A stretch of DNA of 52,710 nucleotides. Source: Halorubrum amylolyticum. GTDB lineage: Archaea; Halobacteriota; Halobacteria; Halobacteriales; Haloferacaceae. Shown in pieces: positions 40,471 to 48,765 of this stretch. Within the stretch, counting starts at the first letter, position 1. Each line of letters begins with the position of its first letter. The notes under the pieces are model-generated. The model was not told the origin of the DNA. It worked only from the letters and a program-made list of their open reading frames with translations, and did no database searches. Location: assembly GCF_004114995.1 (NCBI RefSeq), contig NZ_SDJP01000023.1, forward strand, positions 1,042-53,751, given 5' to 3'. Position numbers and translations under genes: made by a program.

Positions 40471-41739
40471 ATGGTGATGCGTAACAGACGGGCCGTTCTC
40501 GCCGCCGTGTCGACGGCCACGATCGGTCTCGCCGGGGGATGTGCCGGCATACGGGGCGGCGACTCGGGATCGCACCCCGTCTCGGAGCCGGTGACCGAGT
40601 GGCCGTCCTTCCGGGGCGACCGCTACAACACCGGGTTCGCGAGGGGCGTCTCACCGACGGGCGCGGACCCGTCGATCGAGTGGACCCACGACGCCGACGG
40701 GCCGTTCTGGGGGAGCCCGGTGGTCGCGGACGACGCGGTGTTCGTCGGCAGCACGGACGGGACGCTGTACGCGTTGGACGCGGCGACGGGCGCGGAACTG
40801 TGGACGTTCGCGACGGATCACCGGATCGAGGGGTCGCCCGCGTACGCCGACGGCACGGTGTACGTCGGCTCCTACGACACGCGTGTGTACGCGGTGGACG
40901 CCGCCAGCGGCGAGGAGAGCTGGCATCGTGACCTCGGGGGGCTGATCCGGGGGAGCCCGACGCTGGCCGGTGGGACGGTGTACATCGGCGCGGGCTGTCA
41001 CAACCTCGCGTGCGCGGCGTTCGCGGCGGAGTCCGACGCGCCCAACGCGACCGAAGCCGGGTGGGTCTACGCGCTGGACGCGGTCACCGGCGAGACCGAG
41101 TGGCGGTACGCGGTCGGCGACGAGGTCGTGAGTACGCCGGCGGTGGGCGACGAGACGGCGTACGTCGGAGCCTCTGACGACACGTTCTACGCGCTCGACG
41201 CCGGATCGGGAGAGGAGGTCTGGACCTACGACGTGGGGGACATGGTCTGGTCGAGCCCGGCCCTGGCGTTCGAGACCGTGTACTTCGGCGACTGGAACGG
41301 GATCGTCCACGCGGTCGACGCCGCGACGGGGGAGGCCGAATGGACCGCGGACCCGTTTGCGCGCTACATTTCCGGGTCCGTCGCCGTCGACGACTCGGGG
41401 GTCTACGTGGGAGACACGCCGTACAACACGCTGGACGATCCCAGCACGCACTACGGCGAGATGTTCAAGCTCGACAGACGCTCCGGCGAGGAGCTGTGGA
41501 GCTTCGAGACCGACGCGCTTGAGGTGGGCAGCAGTCCAGTCGTCACGGACGACCGGCTCTACTTCGGCACGCACGGCCAGACGGAGCGCGGCGGCCTCGG
41601 CGTTCACGGACTCACGACCGACGGCGACGAGGCGTGGTTCATCGAAATCGGCGGCCGCGGCGTCGGATCGAGCCCCGCGCTCGTCGACGGAACGCTGTAC
41701 GTCAGCGGAACCGACGGCCGGATGTACGCCATCAGGTGA
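40471..41739 (+). CDS. PQQ-type beta-propeller lipoprotein
   Basis: 422 aa. Signal RNRRAVLAAVSTATIGLAGGC (Tat-like with lipobox LAGGC) followed by eight Trp-docking/PQQ-like blades, for example DDAVFVGSTDGTLYALDAATGAELWTF, GTVYVGSYDTRVYAVDAASGEESW and ETAYVGASDDTFYALDAGSGEEVWTY. One blade holds an insertion with a Cys pair (GAGCHNLACAAF). The fold is as in BamB-like proteins and PQQ dehydrogenases, but no catalytic domain accompanies it; roles as an extracellular scaffold or binding protein are most likely. ATG 40471 is about 28 nt after a TATA-like TTATTACG; a GTG at 40459 is possible. Not obviously linked to its neighbours. Confidence 0.8.
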   Translation: MVMRNRRAVLAAVSTATIGLAGGCAGIRGGDSGSHPVSEPVTEWPSFRGDRYNTGFARGVSPTGADPSIEWTHDADGPFWGSPVVADDAVFVGSTDGTLYALDAATGAELWTFATDHRIEGSPAYADGTVYVGSYDTRVYAVDAASGEESWHRDLGGLIRGSPTLAGGTVYIGAGCHNLACAAFAAESDAPNATEAGWVYALDAVTGETEWRYAVGDEVVSTPAVGDETAYVGASDDTFYALDAGSGEEVWTYDVGDMVWSSPALAFETVYFGDWNGIVHAVDAATGEAEWTADPFARYISGSVAVDDSGVYVGDTPYNTLDDPSTHYGEMFKLDRRSGEELWSFETDALEVGSSPVVTDDRLYFGTHGQTERGGLGVHGLTTDGDEAWFIEIGGRGVGSSPALVDGTLYVSGTDGRMYAIR

Positions 41740-42473
41740 GCGGGTCGAATCGTGTTCCGTGCGGGACCGCCCGTCGCGTCTTCGGGGCCCCTTCAGCCGT
41801 ATCTGTCTGCCGCAGCGCGGGTGCCGCGTACCGACCGGGCGTTCGAGAAGCATGACGGAGTCCCGACGAGCGATAGCGGTCGGCGGTCGGGCTCACTCTG
41901 CCTAACTATCAGTTTCAAATAATACATCAATATCTTATTTTTGACGAGAATCGAAGCAGAACTGCCGTTCACAGCCGGGCTCAGAAAGTGGACCGACGGC
42001 CGGAGAGCAACCCCGAGTCGAACTGTCCGCAGGGGTGGCGCGAGGAGGATTTTCGACCCGTTTCGGCGTCTCGTTCGGCACGAGCGTCGGGGTTCTCCGA
42101 TGAACGGGCGTCCGTGGTCGGACCCCGATCGCCGGCTCCGAGGCCTCGATCGGGTTCGCCGACCGTCCCCTCGATGAGCGCTTCGGAGCGGCCACGCACC
42201 GCGATTAAACACCGGTTCGCGGTGCTCCGGACACCGGACGAAGTGGCACTGGAAGGCGCGGCCGGGACGCTCCCTGCGAACCCGCGAGATGCCATTACCG
42301 TTAAGAATTATAGAAATATGAACAGAACAGAATATTATATATTTTTTGTTATTAATGCGTGGGAGGGGAACCGTTCCTTCAGGGACGACCGATATCACGA
42401 TCGCGCGGTCTCCGGCGATCTAGCGTCCGCCGCCGATCTAGCGTTCGTCTTCCACCTAGCGTTCGTCTTCCAC
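41740..42473. other. Gap of 0.73 kb with no convincing gene
   Basis: It contains two AT-rich stretches (41908-41945 and 42295-42358) flanking a GC-rich block with open frames but no recognisable family or start. The right end is a tandem repeat that continues into the asparaginase stop (separate entry). The two AT-rich stretches may hold promoters, but no start codon is well placed. Confidence 0.45.
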
Positions 42474-42487
42474 CTAGCGTTCGTCAC
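42420..42487 (-). repeat. 18-bp tandem repeat at the end of the asparaginase gene
   Basis: About 3.7 copies of an 18-bp unit (CTAGCGTTCGTCTTCCAC on the plus strand; starts 42420, 42438, 42456, 42474, the first diverged). Because 18 is a multiple of three, each copy repeats the gene's last codons and stop: GACGAACGC-TAG, then GTGGAA and again. The C-terminus thus reads DER stop VEDER stop VEDER stop. Confidence 0.8.
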
Positions 42488-43478
42488 CGACTTCGGCGAG
42501 GCCGTGGCCCTCGGCGGTGCGGGGATCGAACAGGGCCGCAACGTCGATCTGTTCCGGCGCTGACAGCGCCGCGAGCAGCGCTATCCGGGCTTTGTGTGCC
42601 GGGAGGGTCCCGCCGAGGATCGCGCCCGTCTCCGCGAGCGCCGCCGCGCCGCCGCGTCCGCCGTACACCGGCGCGGTAGTCCCGGCGATACAGCGGCTCG
42701 TGACCACGACTCTGACGCCCGCGTCGGTTGCCGTTTCGAGGGCGGCGGCCACGTCGGGCGGCACGTTACCCATTCCGAGCCCCTCGACGACGAGCCCGTC
42801 GACACCGCGGTCGACGGCGTGCCGGAGCCCGCTGCCGTCCGTTCCGGTCGATGTCGTGACCAGTCTCACGCGGGCCGTGAGCTCCGTGGCAGGGAGCGTC
42901 GCGGACAGGCTCCTCGGGCGTCGGTAGAACCACAGCCCGTCAGGAACCCGCTCGGCGACGAGCCCGTAGTGTCCCGAGTCGTACGCGGCGAGGTTGCTCG
43001 CGTGTCGCTTCCGGACCGCGCGCGCGGCGTGGAGCCGATCGTTGAAGAACACGTATGCGCCGGTTTCGACCTCGTCGTGTGCCGCCACCTCGACGGCCCC
43101 GACGAGGTTCGCGGAACCGTCGGGGCTCGTGTCCGCCGCCGTCCGCTGGGACCCCGTCAGAACGACCGGGGCAGACGAGCCGGCGACGAGATCGAGGTAG
43201 TAGGCGGTCTCGGCCATCGTGTCGGTTCCGTGAAGAACGACCACGCCGTCAGCCGCCTCAGCGACCCGTCGGACCGATTTCGCGATCGCCGTGAGGTCGG
43301 TGGTCGAGAGTTCGGAGCTCGGTCGCTGTGTGACCTGCGTGACGGTGATGTCGAACCGGTCGGAGAGCTGCGGAACCCTCTCGATCAGCTCCCGGCCGGA
43401 CCGGCTCGGCGATACGCCACGACCACCGTCAGTTCCCGCGATGGTCCCCCCGGTGGCGACGATATGGATCGAGGACAT
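42474..43478 (-). CDS. L-asparaginase
   Basis: 334 aa. The two threonine active-site motifs are VATGGTIAGTDGG (about 7-19) and VVLHGTDTMAETAYYL (about 98-113), the hallmark of L-asparaginase/glutaminase. FFNDRLHAARAVRKRHAS and VVEGLGMGNVPPDVAAAL are other conserved segments. It hydrolyses asparagine to aspartate and ammonia. There is no signal peptide, so it acts in the cytoplasm. It is followed on the same strand upstream by an NhaC-type antiporter, with an 80-nt gap; the pair plus a divergent-looking IclR gene could form an amino-acid-use unit. The stop codon lies in an 18-bp tandem repeat. Confidence 0.9.
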   Translation of the reverse strand: MSSIHIVATGGTIAGTDGGRGVSPSRSGRELIERVPQLSDRFDITVTQVTQRPSSELSTTDLTAIAKSVRRVAEAADGVVVLHGTDTMAETAYYLDLVAGSSAPVVLTGSQRTAADTSPDGSANLVGAVEVAAHDEVETGAYVFFNDRLHAARAVRKRHASNLAAYDSGHYGLVAERVPDGLWFYRRPRSLSATLPATELTARVRLVTTSTGTDGSGLRHAVDRGVDGLVVEGLGMGNVPPDVAAALETATDAGVRVVVTSRCIAGTTAPVYGGRGGAAALAETGAILGGTLPAHKARIALLAALSAPEQIDVAALFDPRTAEGHGLAEVGDER

Positions 43479-43557
43479 ATGCGGATCGTGGCTCAGAGTC
43501 CGCCGGAGCGACTGATAACGGCTCCGGTCGCGTCGAGCCGCTTTCGGTCCCCTCGCT

Positions 43558-45285
43558 TCACCCCCCGAAGGAGACGAACAGGAACACGAGCGAGAGATAC
43601 GCGATCACGACGGTGACCGCGATCACCGGAAGCGACGTGAGGTACCCGTAGCTCCCCTCGACGGGCTCGTCGTCCTCGCCGATCTCGTCGGCCGTCGGCA
43701 TCACCTCCGGGAGCCCCTTGCGCTTGGCGTCGAACTTGTTCAGCCCGAGCACGGCGACCACGACGAGCGCGATCGACAGCGGGAGGAGCACGAACGCCGA
43801 CGTGAGCCCGACGGCGTACAGCAGCAGCGCGATAACCGTCACGCCCGCGGCCGTCATGGCGAACGGAATCTGCGTGTTGACGTGGTCGACGTGGTCGGAC
43901 CCGGCGAAGATCGACGACATGACCGTCGTGTCGCTGATCGGCGAGACGTGGTCGCCCCAGATCGAACCGCCGAAGAGCACGCCGATGAGGACCGGAAGGA
44001 CGGACGCACCGACCAGCTCGTAGCCGAGCGGGATCGCGAGCGGCGTCAGGATCGCCATCGTCCCCCACGAGGTGCCCGTGGTGAACGCGATGAACATCGC
44101 GGCGACGAACACGATGAGCGGTAACAGCGAGCCGGGGACGCCGCTGCCGACCATCACGTCCACGATGTACTCCGCGGTCCCAACCTGCTCCGCCGCGTGG
44201 CCGATACTCCACGCGAGCACGATGATCGCGGCGGCGATCATCATCGTCTTGAACCCGTCGATAACCGTGTCGCTCGCCTCGTCGAGATCCATCGTCCCGA
44301 GGCCCAGCGCACCGACCATTCCGACGGCGAGGAACGCGAACGACCCGTACAGAAGCCCGAGTGCGACGTCCGTCTCCTGGAACGCCGTCGCAATGTCGAC
44401 GCCGGGCTGGTGACCGCCGCCGAGCCACCACATCGAAACGATCCCCACCGCGAGAAGCGAAAGGATCGGCGCGAAGAAGTTCACGAGCGACGGGTTCGCC
44501 TCGCTCGGTTCGCCGACGTCGGTCGAGACGTCCGAGAGCGGAGTCGCGTCCTCCCGGAGGGTCTGCCCCGTCGAGCGCGACCGCCACTCGGCGTCGAGCA
44601 TCGGTCCGTAGAACCGCTGCGTGAGCGAGATGAACCCGACCATGAAGAACGCGAGGAAACAGTAGATGTTCCACGGGATGCTCTGTAAGAAGAGCCCGAA
44701 TGCCGTGACGCCGAGTTCATCGGCGCTGAAGCGTGCCGCTTCGAAGCCGACAATGATCATCGAGACCTGGTAGCCGATCCAGTTCGAGACAGGCCCGAAC
44801 GTCGTGACCGGTGAGGTGGTGGAGTCGAGCACGTACGCGTGCATCTCACGCGAGGTGTTGTTGTCCTCCGAGAGATCGCGGGTCGCGTTGCCGGTCACGA
44901 TCGTGCTCGTGTACGAGTCGAAGAAGATGAACACCCCGATCACCCACGTCAACACCTGCGAGTCGCGGGCGGTGTTCACCCGATGACCGATCCAGTGTTC
45001 GAGTGCGAGGATGCCACCCGATTTGTAGATGAACGCCGCACCGGCCCCCATGAACATGATGAGGATGAGGAACTTCGTGTCGAACGGCGATCGCACCACC
45101 TCCACGAGCCAGTCCATCGACAGCGCCGTCGCCGCGATCGGGTTGAAGTCAGCGATCAGTAGTGCACCGACCCAGACGCCCGCAAAGAGCGAAACGAGCA
45201 CCTGTCGGGTGTACATTGCGAGAGCGATCGCGAGCAGCGGCGGCGCCAACGCTAGCGCCGCGAACGGAAGCGCCTGATATGTCAT
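43558..45285 (-). CDS. NhaC-family Na+/H+ antiporter or cation-coupled exchanger
   Basis: 575 aa with about twelve membrane helices. Conserved NhaC features: FFDSYTSTIVTGNATRDL, TTSPVTTFGPVSNWIGY, FTTGTSWGTMAILTPLAIPL and GGSIWGDHVSPISDTTVMSSIFAGSDHVDHV. Members exchange Na+ for H+ or couple ion flow to organic acid or amino acid exchange. The ATG at 45285 (MTYQALPFA) is chosen over an ATG at 45336, as it places a TATA-like AGTTAAGTG (minus strand, about 45312-45320) at about 30 nt. Transcribed towards the asparaginase gene, so an amino-acid-linked exchange is possible. Confidence 0.85.
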   Translation of the reverse strand: MTYQALPFAALALAPPLLAIALAMYTRQVLVSLFAGVWVGALLIADFNPIAATALSMDWLVEVVRSPFDTKFLILIMFMGAGAAFIYKSGGILALEHWIGHRVNTARDSQVLTWVIGVFIFFDSYTSTIVTGNATRDLSEDNNTSREMHAYVLDSTTSPVTTFGPVSNWIGYQVSMIIVGFEAARFSADELGVTAFGLFLQSIPWNIYCFLAFFMVGFISLTQRFYGPMLDAEWRSRSTGQTLREDATPLSDVSTDVGEPSEANPSLVNFFAPILSLLAVGIVSMWWLGGGHQPGVDIATAFQETDVALGLLYGSFAFLAVGMVGALGLGTMDLDEASDTVIDGFKTMMIAAAIIVLAWSIGHAAEQVGTAEYIVDVMVGSGVPGSLLPLIVFVAAMFIAFTTGTSWGTMAILTPLAIPLGYELVGASVLPVLIGVLFGGSIWGDHVSPISDTTVMSSIFAGSDHVDHVNTQIPFAMTAAGVTVIALLLYAVGLTSAFVLLPLSIALVVVAVLGLNKFDAKRKGLPEVMPTADEIGEDDEPVEGSYGYLTSLPVIAVTVVIAYLSLVFLFVSFGG

Positions 45286-45452
45286 ACGGTACCTACCTGT
45301 AGGGAGGTTCCACTTAACTGTTTTCACGTGTGCCACACACGAACCGATCGTTCATCCGAGAGCGTGCTCAGTTTCACCGGTTCCGCGCACCGATCAATAC
45401 CTTCATCTCTCGTTTGTCGAGAAGGGCCGAGAAGCAGACGCCGTCCTTCGGT

Positions 45453-46235
45453 TCAGACGAGATCCTGAGAGGTGAGATCGGTCTCGAACTCCGGGACCAC
45501 GCGGTTGAGAATGTCCGGAAACTCGCCGTGCAGGTCGGTGTCTTCGATTCGGTACGCCGGGCCGGAGAGGGTGAAGCCACCGATGACGTTCCCTGAGGGT
45601 TCCTCGGCTATCACTCCGGCGACGCGCTTTCCCGGGATCGACTCCTCGTCGTTGGTGGCGTACCCCCGCTCTCGGATCGCGGCCAGTTCCGCCTCGAGGG
45701 CGTCGCGCGAGGTTATCGACCGATCGGTGACGGCCGGCAGCCCCCATCGATCGACGATGTCGTCGACGCGCGAGCTCGGGAACCGTGCGAGCATGGCCTT
45801 GCCGATCGCGGTCGTGTGCATGAACTCGTAGTTCTCGATACGGCTGCTCGGCTGTGCCGAGGGACCCACCGAGTCAAACAGGGTCACGATGCGGCCGTTT
45901 TCCTCGATGCCGAAGTCCGACTCCTCGTTCGCCTGATCGGCGATCTCGACGACGTACTTGCCGGCCAGTTCATACGCCTTCTCACGGTTCCGAACGTACA
46001 TCCCGATGTCGTAGAACCGGCCGCCGAGACGGTACTCGGCCCCCTCGACGACCACGTATCCGTGCTTTCGCAACGTGTGGAGATGCTTGTACGTCGCGCT
46101 TCGCGAGAGGTCGAGCGCCGACGCGAGCTCGTCCGGCGTCATCTCGCCGCCCGACCGTAACGCCTCGATCACGCCGAGCGACCTCTCGGTCGTCCGCAGC
46201 AGTTGACTGTCTTCGCTCACGTCCCCGTGTTTCAT
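45453..46235 (-). CDS. IclR-family transcriptional regulator (3)
   Basis: 260 aa. The HTH reads [51 protein letters not shown], and the effector domain includes SDFGIEENGRIVTLFDSVG, FMHTTAIGKAMLARFPSSRV and GVIAEEPSGNVIGGFTLSGPAY. The start is uncertain: ATG at 46268, 46244 and 46235 all precede or overlap the TATA-like ATTTATATG (about 46243-46251, minus strand), whose expected start point is near the GTG at 46220 (MSEDSQLL). Downstream lies the asparaginase/NhaC pair, its likely target. An inverted repeat overlaps the promoter. Confidence 0.82.
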   Translation of the reverse strand: MKHGDVSEDSQLLRTTERSLGVIEALRSGGEMTPDELASALDLSRSATYKHLHTLRKHGYVVVEGAEYRLGGRFYDIGMYVRNREKAYELAGKYVVEIADQANEESDFGIEENGRIVTLFDSVGPSAQPSSRIENYEFMHTTAIGKAMLARFPSSRVDDIVDRWGLPAVTDRSITSRDALEAELAAIRERGYATNDEESIPGKRVAGVIAEEPSGNVIGGFTLSGPAYRIEDTDLHGEFPDILNRVVPEFETDLTSQDLV

Positions 46236-46250
46236 CGGCGACATATAAAT

Positions 46251-46263
46251 CCACGTATCGTGG
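46251..46263. promoter_or_regulatory. Dyad overlapping the iclR (3) promoter
   Basis: CCACG-TAT-CGTGG next to the TATA-like box, where the BRE would lie. It is a candidate autoregulatory operator. Confidence 0.4.
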
Positions 46264-47150
46264 AACACAACCGACGATGAACCTCCCCGTGAATCGCGCT
46301 CGGACCACGCCGGCCGCCGCCCGACGAAGGCGTTTCCGATCGATCCACCAATTCGGCTCAGACGTTGCTGCCGAGGGCTTTCCTCCGTGAAACGCCGAAA
46401 TCGCGGCTAGGGACGTTCGTCGTGCATGATATTTTCATTACGATTGTAGACACGTAATGCAAATTCGTGGCGATCGATCGCGTCCGGGGAAATTCCCGAT
46501 TCATCCGGACGGTGATATCCACTCGCAGGAACGGCGCGGACTCTCCGGCCGCCGCTGCGGAGTGGTATCTCGCATGTGTGGAATAAGTCGACGCTTTTCC
46601 GGTGGATAAGCCGGTCCGGCATCGGCGTCTCCGATTCGTCCGCACGACCGGTGTCGAGACGGACGGACTAGGCGAATATATCATACTTCATTGTATATCT
46701 AATATCAATTATATATTATCTCGTTCCGGAAGCCGAGTAGATCGACGCTATCCACCTACGACAGACACAGATCGGATTTGAGCGCGTTACACCCGCAACC
46801 CCGGCGATCGAGGACGTACCGTCAGCGTATGACCGTTCCACGGCATCCCATCGAAATCGCGGATGCGCACGCGCGGCAAGACGAGTCAGAGGGTCTGAAA
46901 CGTCGATTACGGGTCGATCTGGCGGGTAAAACGGCTTCGATCCGGTTTTGAGCGGTCGCGAGCGCGACACGGCCACACCGATTCCGGGTAACTAAAGATA
47001 TCCGATAGTTTTGTAAATACATAGGTAATACTGTATATCCACACGCGACAGATCGGGAGCGATACTCCTCTTCGGCGAGAACCGTCCAAGACACTACTTT
47101 CGGTACGGTTTCCGCACTTACATATGTATTCTGTTTAACACTAGCATGTA
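46264..47150. other. 0.9-kb gap, AT-rich in places
   Basis: No convincing gene. It holds a 22-bp dyad (46437-46458), a very AT-rich stretch (about 46675-46720) and another at 46985-47040. The TATA-like CATATGTATT (47121-47130) near its end serves the zinc-ribbon gene. Open frames here are short and without familiar motifs. Confidence 0.5.
46437..46458. promoter_or_regulatory. 22-bp dyad ATTAC-N12-GTAAT, copy 4
   Basis: Arms ATTACG and CGTAAT. It lies about 200 nt upstream of the third iclR gene, in non-coding DNA. Confidence 0.5.
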
Positions 47151-47309
47151 ATGACTTACAACGTAGGTGAGAAGCCCGGAAAAGGCGTGTATCGTTGTAT
47201 CAACTGTTCGTGGGAGGTAACGCTTGACGACGCAGACGACACCCTGCCGCCGTGTGGGAGTTGTGGCGAAGGGCACAACACAGTTTATCGACTAGTGCGC
47301 CGATTATAG
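47151..47309 (+). CDS. Small zinc-ribbon protein
   Basis: 52 aa: two Cys pairs, RCINCSW (Cys 16/19) and PPCGSCGEG (Cys 35/38), with GKGVYRC before the first, form a compact zinc ribbon. Similar short proteins occur in many archaea and bacteria and bind one zinc; their partners are not known. ATG 47151 is about 21-30 nt after a TATA-like box. It is separated by 57 nt from the transposase gene end and is not part of the insertion element as far as I can see. Confidence 0.7.
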   Translation: MTYNVGEKPGKGVYRCINCSWEVTLDDADDTLPPCGSCGEGHNTVYRLVRRL

Positions 47310-47366
47310 AATTCCAAGCTCACGTCTCCCACGATCTCCTCAATAATCTCGATCTCCTACTCATAC

Positions 47367-47954
47367 TCATGGATATAAATACGTAAAGACATCTGGAACG
47401 TTGATTCGGTTGAGCGCAGAGAGAGCAGCATCACGGAGATCGTCAAGTGTCTCGAACAGGCGGTTCCCAAGTTCTTGATCGAGTTGTCTCCAGCACTCTT
47501 CCGCGGGGTTCAGCTCTGGTGAACCCCGCGGAAGGTAGCACAGTTCGATCGGTGTGTCTTCGACGAATTCCTGCACTGCGTTGGCCGTGAAATACGAGGC
47601 GTTATCCAAGACGACGCAGATTTTCTCGCCGAACTCTGTTTGGAGTGCGTCGAGTAAACGGATCGTCGTGTCGCTGTTGAAGTTCTCGGCACAGGGCAGA
47701 AAGAACGTCTCACCGCCGTCGCTGACTGCACCGAGCAGCTTGATGCTATCCCACGCGCCCGTCACCGGCAGTGACGGGCGCTCCCCTTCCGGAAACCACG
47801 CATAAATCAGCGTCGAGAGTACCTGACGCGTCTGATCGATGGTCAGGATTGTGTATTCGTCGTCCAAGTCGTTGCGCTTTTTTTGAAGCCTTCTTGCCAC
47901 GCCTCTTGGGCTCTCTCGTCGGATGTGTAGAACTCCGGCCGGGCTGTCTTCCAA
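47367..47954 (-). CDS. IS630 transposase, DDE catalytic part (frame B)
   Basis: This is the downstream frame, open to 47954, with effective entry near 47880. It contains the DDE nuclease: TILTIDQTRQVL (first Asp), KICVVLDNASYF (second Asp) and SPELNPAEECW (Glu), the typical IS630/Tc1 arrangement. No good start codon precedes it; expression probably depends on -1 frameshifting from frame A at the A7 run (47884-47878 on the minus strand). The reading frames give QKKRNDLDDEY after the shift. Together with frame A it makes a protein of about 340 aa. Confidence 0.8.
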   Translation of the reverse strand: MEDSPAGVLHIRRESPRGVARRLQKKRNDLDDEYTILTIDQTRQVLSTLIYAWFPEGERPSLPVTGAWDSIKLLGAVSDGGETFFLPCAENFNSDTTIRLLDALQTEFGEKICVVLDNASYFTANAVQEFVEDTPIELCYLPRGSPELNPAEECWRQLDQELGNRLFETLDDLRDAALSALNRINVPDVFTYLYP

Positions 47955-48388
47955 GACAGCCCGGCCTCAGACATCAATCGCCGGACGTGCCGCTCACAGT
48001 ACTCAACGTCAAATTCTTCGACGAGATAGTGACGCGCTAATGGAACAGACCACGCGGGCGCGTCTAATCCAACTTCTTCGGGCGATTCGTGGAGAGCCTC
48101 AACGAACTGGTCGTACTGTTCATCAGAGAGTTCGGTTGGTCTGCCTTCACGCGGATCGTCGTAGACGACTTGCTCGACCGGCTCATCGGCGAGCCGGTCG
48201 AGCCGGCCAACCCATCGAGACAGCCATGGACCGGTGTATCCGTACCGTTCAGCTACTTCTGCCATCGTTGCGTCGTCTTCTTCGAGGTAGTTAATCACCG
48301 CCATCAGCCGCTGTGTCGACTTCTTGCCCTCGACCTCCGCGAGCGCGTCGCGGAGGTCGTTGAGGGTGGCTGCGTCAAGCGTAGCCAT
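47843..48388 (-). CDS. IS630 transposase, DNA-binding part (frame A)
   Basis: 181 aa. N-terminal helix-turn-helix segments recognise the element's ends: KSTQRLMAVINYLEEDDATMAEVAERYGYTGPWLSRWVGRL and SVPLARHYLVEEFDVEYCERHVRRLMSEAGLSWK. The zero-frame product ends soon after the slippery run as KKSATTWTTNTQS. The slippery site AAAAAAAGC at about 47884 fits A-AAA-AAG for -1 slippage into frame B. A stand-alone short product might act as a regulator of transposition. Confidence 0.8.
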   Translation of the reverse strand: MATLDAATLNDLRDALAEVEGKKSTQRLMAVINYLEEDDATMAEVAERYGYTGPWLSRWVGRLDRLADEPVEQVVYDDPREGRPTELSDEQYDQFVEALHESPEEVGLDAPAWSVPLARHYLVEEFDVEYCERHVRRLMSEAGLSWKTARPEFYTSDERAQEAWQEGFKKSATTWTTNTQS

Positions 48389-48589
48389 ACCTCTTAATCA
48401 CACTCTAGCCTAAAGAATATTCAGCCGACAGTATCAGAAGACGCAAACCGCATAGTTAGCCCTTCTGGTGGTGACTCACGGAAACTACACTCACGAGCCC
48501 TCAGAATATTGAGTGCCGTATTTTTGTCTCTCCGTTTTCTAGATTAGGCCATCCCATTATTATTTATACATCTCGTAGTCATATAGGGT
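48389..48589. other. Gap between IS and small membrane protein gene
   Basis: AT-rich near the right end, with TTATTTATACA (48559-48569), a good TATA box about 21-31 nt before the ATG at 48590. Otherwise no feature seen. Confidence 0.4.
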
Positions 48590-48751
48590 ATGGCCCTCCT
48601 CGAACCCCCACGGATCCTCCCTGAGCAACTGATACTGCTCGTGTTGGTGACGATATTCCTCGTTTTCTATCGGACATCCGTCGAGGCAGACGGAACACTG
48701 CCCCAGTCAGATGTGGCGACGACTGATTTCGGCTTCACGTTCGACGGCTAG
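48590..48751 (+). CDS. Small single-pass membrane protein
   Basis: 53 aa. It starts MALLEPPRILPEQ, has one hydrophobic helix (LILLVLVTIFLVFYR, about 14-28), and an acidic tail ending FGFTFDG. It has a clear TATA box at leaderless distance, and the next gene starts 14 nt after the stop. It probably forms an operon with the GIDE-like and ABC genes. No family recognised; it may be a small subunit or regulator of the neighbouring membrane machinery. Confidence 0.6.
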   Translation: MALLEPPRILPEQLILLVLVTIFLVFYRTSVEADGTLPQSDVATTDFGFTFDG

Positions 48752-48765
48752 TACCCCTCCGATTG

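Larger units (their letters stand above)
47367..48388 (-). mobile_element. IS630-family insertion sequence
   Basis: The limits given are those of the two overlapping transposase frames. Terminal repeats are not clear; a weak pair (CTCAATAATCT at 47339-47349 and its near inverse at 48503-48513, one mismatch) is the best I can find. IS630 elements insert at TA; flanking duplication could not be verified. GC is lower than in the core genes. Confidence 0.7.

Noticed and set aside
47339..48513. Terminal inverted repeats of the IS630 element
   Set aside because: The only similar pair found is 11 bases with one mismatch and uneven distances to the genes; too weak to define the ends.
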